A DNA stretch of 7,317 nt from an uncultured Flavobacteriales bacterium (lineage in GTDB: Bacteria > Bacteroidota > Bacteroidia > Flavobacteriales > Vicingaceae): the NCBI GenBank assembly GCA_946886085.1, contig CAMPHX010000056.1, forward strand, positions 1 to 7,317, in the 5' to 3' direction. The notes under the pieces are model-generated. The model had not been told where the DNA came from. It saw nothing but the letters and a program-made list of their open reading frames with translations, and made no database searches. Made by a program: the position numbers and the translations under genes. Of this stretch, positions 1 to 5,749 are shown piece after piece. Numbering within the stretch: position 1 is the stretch's first letter; every line of letters begins with the position of its first letter.

Positions 1-866
1 GTTCTATAGCGATCGTAATTTTTGTTTAATACTTCCAGTAATAATAAGTTATTTAAGGCTAAAAAATATTCATTTGATTTTAGGATGTTCTTTTTTTCAG
101 AAGATTCTATTTCTTCAACAAGTTGAACATAAGCTAACAGACACTTCTCTATCTTACCTTTACTCATGTAATACATTCCTTTGAAATTGAGTAAATAAAG
201 CTTTTCTTCAAAAGTATGGTTAGCATTTATTTCAAAAAAACCTGCTTTAAATAATTTGGTGTAATACTCCATTTCTTCATGAAGCTGAGCAACAACTTTA
301 TTTTTAGATAGAAGTAATAAGTTGAATGTATGGTATTTATATTCAATAAGTTTTTCGTATTTCTTAAGTAGTTGATTTTCTTTTTGTAATATTTCTTTAA
401 GCTTATTTTGAGACTGAATTAAATATTTTCCTTGTTCTTTTTCAATTAAAGATTCCCACTTTAGAAGTCCTAAAAGTGCTAAATGATTATCACAATTAGC
501 TGCTATCTTTTTTGCTTTTAGAATACATTTTGCACAATTTTTATAGAGTCTTTTGGTGTATAAAATTTCAATTTCTACTAATAAATGGTGCAGTTCAATT
601 TCTTGTGAAGTATTGGAATGATAGCCTCTTAAGTGTTTTAAAATTAATGTTTGAAGGCGACTTTCCATCACAGACAAATTGCTTTTTGATGGAATTTTTA
701 ATTGTTTCATTATACTTGCATCAGTAGCAATTTTTTGACTATCAATTAGGTCGAACATTTTGATAAGCGACTTGTTTGTTTTTACAACCGAAGCATTAAC
801 CTTAAAATATCTTTTTTCAGATTTTGTTAATGAGTATATAAGTTGAACAAGCTGTTTATTAAGCAT
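1..866 (-). CDS. Hypothetical helical protein, N-terminal 288 codons (runs off the left edge)
   Basis: An open frame runs from an ATG at 864-866 to the left edge without a stop, so the C-terminus is missing. An in-frame stop lies upstream at 885-887 and this is the first ATG after it, which supports the start; no Shine-Dalgarno sequence precedes it. The protein opens with MLNKQLVQLIYSLTKSEKRY and is rich in Lys, Leu and Glu. Its pattern suggests consecutive amphipathic helices, possibly TPR-like or coiled-coil (for example residues 134-205). There is no signal peptide or membrane segment, so it is probably cytoplasmic. Three cysteines cluster at 111, 114 and 125 (CxxC then C), but no metal site can be claimed. 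From memory, the 'SLTKSEKRYFK' opening recurs in uncharacterised Bacteroidota proteins; I cannot name a function. It lies 88 bases downstream of the TlpA-like gene on the same strand. Confidence 0.8.
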   Translation of the reverse strand, partial: MLNKQLVQLIYSLTKSEKRYFKVNASVVKTNKSLIKMFDLIDSQKIATDASIMKQLKIPSKSNLSVMESRLQTLILKHLRGYHSNTSQEIELHHLLVEIEILYTKRLYKNCAKCILKAKKIAANCDNHLALLGLLKWESLIEKEQGKYLIQSQNKLKEILQKENQLLKKYEKLIEYKYHTFNLLLLSKNKVVAQLHEEMEYYTKLFKAGFFEINANHTFEEKLYLLNFKGMYYMSKGKIEKCLLAYVQLVEEIESSEKKNILKSNEYFLALNNLLLLEVLNKNYDRYR

Positions 867-954
867 AATAACGGAGAAATTTCGCTATAAAGTTAATTTA
901 AAGTCGGTAGAAATGAAAAAAAATGATTGTTTTATTAAGTAGAATAAGTTGAAG

Positions 955-2391
955 TTATTTCAATTCAAAAAACACTCGTTCAATATTTTCTTCGGTAGGT
1001 CGTTCTATATTTCCTCCCGGACGAGGAGCAGGAAATCTTAAAATTTCTCCTTCTTTTCCAATTAAAATGTACGTTGGTAAGGTTCTTACTTCATAAGCTT
1101 GCATTAGTTCTCTTTCGGTAAGATGTACAAAAGTCCATGAGTAGTTTGGGTTTTCTTTTAGTAAAGATTTTATTTTAGATTTATCGTTATCCGTACAAAT
1201 ACTAATAAACACTACCTTATCTTTATATTGTTTATGAAGCGTTTCCATTATTTTCATTTCTCTTAAGCTAGGAATGCTCCATGATGCCCAAAAGTTGATG
1301 TAAACATATTTTCCGGTAAAATCAGTTAAAGCAACTTCTTCACCGTCTATTGTAGAAAGTTTAAATGTTGGTGCGTTGCTACCTTTAGACAATTTTTTAT
1401 AGGTTATTTTGGTAATTACATTGTCGGCAATTTTTTGTTGATCAGGATAAATGCTGTTCGTTTTTAAATGAGTTAGAATTGAAATAATATTTTTTTGATT
1501 AAAATATTTATCGTTGCCAATTTCTTTAAGACCATTTATTAAAAATAAGTTGAGTAATTCTTTATTTTCTAAGAAGGGATACTTCCCTAAAGCTTTTACT
1601 AGAGTGTTATAGCTATTTTCTTCGTTGATGGCTTTTGTGATATCCATACCATGCAATTGTAGCGTTAGCTTTTTTATTTCGCCATTAAAAAAAGCAGTGA
1701 AGAAATTCATGTATTCAGGGTTATTGTATAGAATAGGATTGTTCTGAAGGTACTTAATAAAAATATCAGCTTTATCTAATGATTTTTTATCGCTTTTATA
1801 GTAGGAAATATCTATAGAATTAAAAGTGGAAGCAATGGTGTATTTTGCATAATTGTAGGCAAAATCATTGTTGTAAGCCTTAAATTCATTTAAAATATGT
1901 TGTTCAAATTCTTGAATTTTAGGAGTTATAGAACCATCTCTTTTTAGAAAGATGGATTCATTTGTGCTTATAAAATCATCATACTTTCTATTAAACTTTG
2001 CAATTAATTGATTGAGTTCAGTAGGTGCCGGAAAGTTAAATTTTAAAGATAGCAAACGGTCGTAAATTCTACCTTTGTTAAGTTCTGGATCGTAGCTTAG
2101 GGTGATGTTGTAAACGGCTCCAGGATCAATAAAAAACCATGTGGTTTTGTCTTCAATGGCAAGTTCTACTTTTTTGATAGTACTAATATCAATGTTAAAT
2201 TCAAAATTGTTGGTATTACCAATTTTTGAGAAACCAATTTTTTCTTTGGTACCGGTTATAAAATCATCATAAATATAAACAGAAAGCTCGCTGTTGTCAA
2301 AATCTTTGGCTACGCCTTTAATTACTGTATTACTTGCAAAGGATATGAAATTGATACCGAGAAAAAGTAAGGTTATTATTTGCTTTAACAT
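955..2391 (-). CDS. Exported TlpA-like protein with a thioredoxin fold whose CxxC is SxxS
   Basis: This 478-residue protein starts with a likely signal peptide (residues 1 to about 20: MLKQ, then a hydrophobic stretch ending ISFAS), so it should act in the periplasm. Residues of about 22-110 look beta-rich, like the DUF4369-type N-domain common in Bacteroidota TlpA proteins, and about 115-330 are helical. Residues 337-478 form an AhpC/TSA- or redoxin-like thioredoxin domain: GSNAPTF entry, the strand YVYINFWASW, and the cis-proline loop TLPTYIL (P439). At the active site, where family members read WCxPC, this one reads W-S-I-P-S (S372, S375). The only cysteine in the protein is C399. Disulfide exchange is therefore unlikely; a binding, chaperone or scaffold role is possible but is inference. 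The ATG lies 3 bases after the coaD stop, implying co-transcription and possibly translational coupling. No Shine-Dalgarno sequence is seen. Confidence 0.88.
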   Translation of the reverse strand: MLKQIITLLFLGINFISFASNTVIKGVAKDFDNSELSVYIYDDFITGTKEKIGFSKIGNTNNFEFNIDISTIKKVELAIEDKTTWFFIDPGAVYNITLSYDPELNKGRIYDRLLSLKFNFPAPTELNQLIAKFNRKYDDFISTNESIFLKRDGSITPKIQEFEQHILNEFKAYNNDFAYNYAKYTIASTFNSIDISYYKSDKKSLDKADIFIKYLQNNPILYNNPEYMNFFTAFFNGEIKKLTLQLHGMDITKAINEENSYNTLVKALGKYPFLENKELLNLFLINGLKEIGNDKYFNQKNIISILTHLKTNSIYPDQQKIADNVITKITYKKLSKGSNAPTFKLSTIDGEEVALTDFTGKYVYINFWASWSIPSLREMKIMETLHKQYKDKVVFISICTDNDKSKIKSLLKENPNYSWTFVHLTERELMQAYEVRTLPTYILIGKEGEILRFPAPRPGGNIERPTEENIERVFFELK

Positions 2392-2394
2392 TGA

Positions 2395-2862
2395 TTAATT
2401 TTTAAAATCATTACTAATAACAACAGGAACAAATTTAGAAGCGTTGCCTTTATTAATGATTATATCACGCACAATTGTAGAATTTATTGCAGAGAGCTCT
2501 GGAGTTGTTTGAAAAAAAATAGTTTCTATATTAGCATGAAGGTATTGATTCATTTGTGCAATGTTACTTTCAAAGCCATAATCAGCACTATTTCTTAGTC
2601 CCCTAACAATAAAGTTGGCATTTTCTTTTTTACAAAAATCAACTGTTAGACCTTGGTAGCTTTTTACTTCTACCTTGGGTTCATCGGCAAAAACTTGTTT
2701 TATCCATTTTTCGCGCTGTTCTAAGGAGAATAAATATTTTTTGTTGGTGTTGATACCAATGCCAACTATTATTTTATCAAAGATTGGTAGAGCCCTTCTA
2801 ATAATATTTTCGTGACCTATGGTTATTGGATCGAATGAACCCGGGAATAAAGCAATTTTCAT
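2395..2862 (-). CDS. coaD: Pantetheine-phosphate adenylyltransferase (PPAT, CoaD)
   Basis: CoaD transfers AMP from ATP to 4'-phosphopantetheine, giving dephospho-CoA and pyrophosphate, the penultimate step of coenzyme A synthesis in the cytoplasm. The 155-residue length is close to the usual 155-165. The nucleotidyltransferase signature is intact: PGSFDPITIGH at residues 7-17 (TxGH motif, H17), the lysine pair at 41-42, RGLR at 87-90, and the C-terminal motif INSTIVR at 126-132, equivalent to ISSxxVR. The first Ser of that motif is Asn here, a mild variation. Nothing suggests inactivation. The start ATG follows the upstream permease gene by 42 bases and has no Shine-Dalgarno sequence; the TlpA-like gene follows after 3 bases. 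The functional link to these neighbours is unclear, and the grouping may only reflect shared transcription. Confidence 0.97.
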   Translation of the reverse strand: MKIALFPGSFDPITIGHENIIRRALPIFDKIIVGIGINTNKKYLFSLEQREKWIKQVFADEPKVEVKSYQGLTVDFCKKENANFIVRGLRNSADYGFESNIAQMNQYLHANIETIFFQTTPELSAINSTIVRDIIINKGNASKFVPVVISNDFKN

Positions 2863-2892
2863 AAACTATGATTTGAAAAAAATTTATAAAGC

Positions 2893-2912
2893 AAAAATAA
2901 GCTTTTATTTTT
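2893..2912. repeat. Perfect 8-bp A/T inverted repeat at the end of the YejE-type permease gene
   Basis: AAAAATAA and TTATTTTT flank a four-base loop (GCTT on the plus strand), and the repeat includes the permease stop codon at 2905-2907. On the transcribed strand it could fold into an all-A/U stem, with a run of T about 14 bases further on. Without G-C pairs the stem would be weak, so this is at most a poor terminator or an mRNA end between the permease gene and coaD. In DNA this A+T-rich it may also be chance. Confidence 0.3.
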
Positions 2913-4239
2913 TCAATTTCGGATTCATGGCATCTGTTAAACCTTCACCAATTAGGTTGTAAATAGTAACAGTTATAAAGATAGCGAAACCGGGAATTAT
3001 AGCCAACCACCAAGCTGAAGAAACTGCTCTGGCTTTAGAAAGCATAGAACCCCAAGTAATTGTTTCTGCGGGAACACCAACACCAATAAATGATAAAGTG
3101 GATTCAATTAAGATAGCAGAAGCAATTCCGAAAGCAATAGCTATTAACACCGGAGAAAGTGCATTTGGTAGAGCATGTTTAACAATAATTCTCCATTCTT
3201 TATAACCAAGAGCATTGGCAGCTTCAATAAATTCTAAGTTTCTAATTCTTAGCAGTTCAGCACGTGTAAACCTGGCTATTCCTGTCCAAGTTGTTAATCC
3301 AATAATTACCATTACAATAAAAATAGAAGGTTTAGCAACTACTGCAGCAATAGAAATAATTAAAAATAATTGAGGAATAGATACCACAATTTCTATTAGT
3401 CTACTTATTAAAATATCTATAGGAATACTTATTTCTTTTACCTTAAATGGTAATTTTTTAGCTAATGAAGCAATAAGTTTAAATACATAAATAATAGCAA
3501 TAAAAAGCAAGATGCTCAGTAAAAATTCCCACATAAAGCTGCCAAAAGAAGTTCCAATAGCATCTGCTAAAGCATAAGAACGAGTTCCGAATGCGTAAAA
3601 AACAGCTAATGCAAAACCTATTACATAAAGTAGAATAGAGATAATACTCATTTTTAATTTTTCATCACCATAATAACCTGCCACAGCACCGAAAAAGATT
3701 CCGATAATGGCAGCAATTCCCATAGAAACTAATCCCACTAAAAGAGCAATACGCGTTCCGTGTATCATTCCGGCCAGTACGTCATGTCCTAAATCATCTG
3801 TACCAAGCCAGTGTTTCCACCTTGCTGATTCAACATTTTGATCGTGAAAAGGTCCCACCCAAGTATTAGAAACATCAATATTTCTTGGTAAGTAAGGAAC
3901 CGGAGGCCAAATCACCCAATCGTATTTTAAACCTCTCCAAGAAACATTTCTAAATTCATCATGCCAATCGGAAAAGCCTAAATCAACAGCATATTCTTTC
4001 ATTACGGGAAAATATATGTTCCCGTTGTATTTTGCGACAAGCGGCTTTTCATTAGCTATAAAATCAGCAAATAAGGCAATGAAAATGAAAATAAATACAA
4101 CTCGTAATGAATAAACAGCAATCTTGTTTTTTTTGAACTGTTGCCTAACGATCTTCCAATAACTTTCATTGTTATTTTGAAGAATGAGGGTATTCGCTTC
4201 TCTGTTTTTTCTTCTATTGAATAAATTAAACAAGTTCAT
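2905..4239 (-). CDS. ABC importer permease, DppC/OppC/YejE type, with two extra predicted membrane helices
   Basis: This is an inner-membrane subunit of a peptide-type ABC importer that pairs with the preceding permease to form the channel. It has 444 residues, against roughly 300-340 for most relatives. An N-terminal cytoplasmic segment leads to helix 1 (about 43-62), then a periplasmic region (63-142) opening IANEKPLVAKYNGNIYFP, which closely resembles the same region of E. coli YejE. The family sequence LGTDDLGHDVLAGMIHGTR follows (145-163), then a helix at 163-187. Residues of about 193-272 interrupt the usual GYYG-to-DxxxxRxxE junction and contain two hydrophobic spans (about 197-217 and 234-256). 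The EAA loop that contacts the ATPase is intact (335-364: EAANALG, then KHALPNA). The C-terminus has the family ending DAMNPKL. The gene starts 3 bases after the partner permease stop, so they are surely one transcription unit. Family assignment is secure; the substrate is not known. Confidence 0.93.
   Translation of the reverse strand: MNLFNLFNRRKNREANTLILQNNNESYWKIVRQQFKKNKIAVYSLRVVFIFIFIALFADFIANEKPLVAKYNGNIYFPVMKEYAVDLGFSDWHDEFRNVSWRGLKYDWVIWPPVPYLPRNIDVSNTWVGPFHDQNVESARWKHWLGTDDLGHDVLAGMIHGTRIALLVGLVSMGIAAIIGIFFGAVAGYYGDEKLKMSIISILLYVIGFALAVFYAFGTRSYALADAIGTSFGSFMWEFLLSILLFIAIIYVFKLIASLAKKLPFKVKEISIPIDILISRLIEIVVSIPQLFLIISIAAVVAKPSIFIVMVIIGLTTWTGIARFTRAELLRIRNLEFIEAANALGYKEWRIIVKHALPNALSPVLIAIAFGIASAILIESTLSFIGVGVPAETITWGSMLSKARAVSSAWWLAIIPGFAIFITVTIYNLIGEGLTDAMNPKLKK
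3424..3663 (-). other. Inserted segment in the YejE-type permease (residues about 193-272)
   Basis: In the family as I know it, GYYGG is followed within a few residues by the aspartate/arginine-rich start of the next helix. Here GYYGDEKLKMS is followed by a hydrophobic span, a loop with Gly, Ser, Thr and Ala, a second hydrophobic span, and a basic stretch (KKLPFKVK). Only then does the family sequence resume with IDILISRLIEIVVSIPQ. Two extra helices would preserve the topology of the rest of the protein, and the basic stretch fits a cytoplasmic position. The boundaries are estimates by eye. Confidence 0.6.
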
Positions 4240-4242
4240 AGA

Positions 4243-5673
4243 TTAAGATTTTTTATTAGAAAAGGAAATTCTTGGGTCAACAAAAGCATACATAATATCT
4301 GCTATTAAAATACCTACTAGGGTTAATATTGAAGAAAACATCAATACTGTAAATACAATAGGATAATCTCTTTGGAAAATAGCTTGTAAGGTAAGTTGTC
4401 CCATTCCCGGAATAGAGAAAATTACCTCAATAATGAAAGAGCCTGAAATAGCGGCAGGGAAAATATTAGCAAATAAAGTAATAATTGGTATTAATGAATT
4501 TCTAAAAGCATGTTTCCAAATTACTACTTGTTTTTTTAACCCTTTTGCACGAGCAGTTCTGATGTAGTCCATTTCCAAAACATTTAACATTCCTCCACGC
4601 ATTTGTCTGGAAATAAAAGCAAATGAAGCATAAGTTAAACAGAATAATGGTAAAATAAAATGGTAAGCAGTTTCAAAAAACCTATCCCAATAAGGAGCAG
4701 AATCTGGTAATTCTCCTAAACCATGAGTAGGAAACCAACCTAAACCATCTCCATCACCAAGGTATTGAATAAGCATGGTTGCTATCCAAAAGTTGGGTAA
4801 AGAGTAAAGTAAAAATAAGCCTGTAGTAATAATTTTTTCAGAAGTTTTTCCTTTGTCTACAGCAGATTTAACCCCAAGGGGAACAGCAACAATGTAAGCT
4901 ATAATTATGGAGAGAATACTCAAAATCATAGACCATTTTAAAGCATCGAATATTTTTGAGCTAACGGGTCTTTTGTCTTGATACGAGATACCAAACTCTC
5001 CTACAATAAAGTTAGAAATCCAATTATGATATTGGTTGTTAAATCCATAAATATGAATAGTGGGAATGTATCTATTAATAATCTCTTTATTATAGATGAG
5101 GTGTTCAAAACTGTTTTTTAATTCAAAAAAATCTGTTTCAACAGTTTTTTTAATATTGCTATCTTGAAAAATATCAAACTCTACAGTTTCTATAGTTTGT
5201 GCAATCTCATTTTCATTATGTGTTAAGTAAAGAGAATTAAGGTTGTCTTTAATGTTTCTTAATTTGGTAGAGTTTTCATCAGAAGGCATTATTTCAAAAA
5301 TCTTTAACTCTAATGTTCTTAAAGCTTGGTAATAAGCAGAAACATTTTCCCATACGCCATATTCGTAAGATAACCTTTGAAGTGTTTCTCTATGGGCTTT
5401 TTTTGGTATTTTATAAAGCGTATAAGGATATGTTTTATTGGTAAATGAAAAATAGAATAGGGGAAGGTCGAAACCTAATTCTTTTCTTTTTTCATTATAT
5501 GTTTTTTCGCTAGCTAATTTTTCGCCCGATCTTCCTTCTCCACCAACATTTTGGTTTAACATGGTTTCTACTGGGTCGCCAGGAGCATTAATACTTATCA
5601 CAAATGTTAAAAGTGAAATTACAATTAACGTTGGGATAAAAATTAAGATTCTTTTAAAAATATACTTTAACAT
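4243..5673 (-). CDS. ABC importer permease, DppB/OppB/YejB type, with a large periplasmic insertion
   Basis: This is the other inner-membrane channel subunit of the importer. It opens with MLKYIFKRILIFIPTLIVIS, the classic N-terminus of this family, giving helix 1 at about 9-29 followed by the conserved APGDP (30-34). Family sequence returns at WISNFIVGEFGISYQDKRPV (218-237), with further helices at about 246-268, 283-304, 337-356, 393-415 and 440-463. The EAA loop is intact (369-394: DYIRTARAKG, then KHAFRNSL), and the C-terminus ends YAFVDPRI. The length of 476 residues is well above the usual 306-365. The extra material is a hydrophilic block between helix 1 and helix 2. Phrases such as GGEG and PLGVKSAV recall E. 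coli YejB more than DppB. An in-frame stop at 5689-5691 precedes the ATG, and a good Shine-Dalgarno sequence supports this start. The gene follows the binding-protein gene by 76 bases. Confidence 0.93.
   Translation of the reverse strand: MLKYIFKRILIFIPTLIVISLLTFVISINAPGDPVETMLNQNVGGEGRSGEKLASEKTYNEKRKELGFDLPLFYFSFTNKTYPYTLYKIPKKAHRETLQRLSYEYGVWENVSAYYQALRTLELKIFEIMPSDENSTKLRNIKDNLNSLYLTHNENEIAQTIETVEFDIFQDSNIKKTVETDFFELKNSFEHLIYNKEIINRYIPTIHIYGFNNQYHNWISNFIVGEFGISYQDKRPVSSKIFDALKWSMILSILSIIIAYIVAVPLGVKSAVDKGKTSEKIITTGLFLLYSLPNFWIATMLIQYLGDGDGLGWFPTHGLGELPDSAPYWDRFFETAYHFILPLFCLTYASFAFISRQMRGGMLNVLEMDYIRTARAKGLKKQVVIWKHAFRNSLIPIITLFANIFPAAISGSFIIEVIFSIPGMGQLTLQAIFQRDYPIVFTVLMFSSILTLVGILIADIMYAFVDPRISFSNKKS
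5044..5445 (-). other. Inserted periplasmic block in the YejB-type permease (residues about 77-210)
   Basis: About 135 residues separate the conserved ELGFDLPL segment from the conserved WISNFIVGEFG segment, where typical relatives have roughly a dozen to twenty. The block is hydrophilic and charged with many Glu, Asn, Lys and Tyr. It reads as several helices (for example 112-130, 135-150, 153-192) and has no membrane span or cysteine. Because it follows helix 1, it should lie in the periplasm, where the substrate-binding protein docks. I recognise no domain in it. The boundaries are estimates. Confidence 0.65.
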
Positions 5674-5685
5674 TTCCTTTTCCTT
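5674..5685 (-). promoter_or_regulatory. Purine-rich Shine-Dalgarno sequence before the YejB-type permease gene
   Basis: Read on the minus strand, the bases immediately before the ATG are AAGGAAAAGGAA. The upstream AAGGAA sits six bases from the start codon, a good spacing. It is the clearest ribosome binding site in the window; the other four visible starts have none. It supports the chosen start and suggests that the permease is initiated independently of the binding-protein gene upstream. Confidence 0.55.
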
Positions 5686-5749
5686 AGCTTAATAAAAGCA
5701 TCTTTTAAATTGTTATTTTAAATTTTGGGTGTAAATATAACAACTTATT

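Noticed and set aside
512..727. Plus-strand open frame of 71 codons.
   Set aside because: It lies wholly inside the minus-strand helical protein gene, has an unlikely composition (many Phe, Leu, Cys) and no ribosome binding site. It is a shadow of the real gene.
913..942. Plus-strand mini-frame ATG-AAA-AAA-AAT ending TAG, nine codons, in the gap between the TlpA-like gene and the left-edge gene.
   Set aside because: It is too short, lacks a ribosome binding site and lies in poly-A sequence; chance is the simplest explanation.
867..954. Possible promoter or terminator in the 88-base gap between the TlpA-like gene and the left-edge gene.
   Set aside because: I found no G-C stem with a T run. 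The only promoter-like match (TAACTTTA on the minus strand) deviates from TAnnTTTG and has no upstream partner box.
2892..2899. Minus-strand TATTTTTG before coaD, matching the Bacteroidota -7 box TAnnTTTG.
   Set aside because: There is no TTTG box at the expected 19-21 base spacing; the nearest TTG (2914-2916) is only 14 bases upstream. Such matches are common by chance in A+T-rich DNA.
5703..5724. Direct repeat of AATTTAAAA (minus strand) separated by TAAC, between the binding-protein and permease genes.
   Set aside because: There are only two nine-base copies, all A/T and containing the palindrome TTTAAA. In such a spacer this is probably low-complexity sequence and not an operator.
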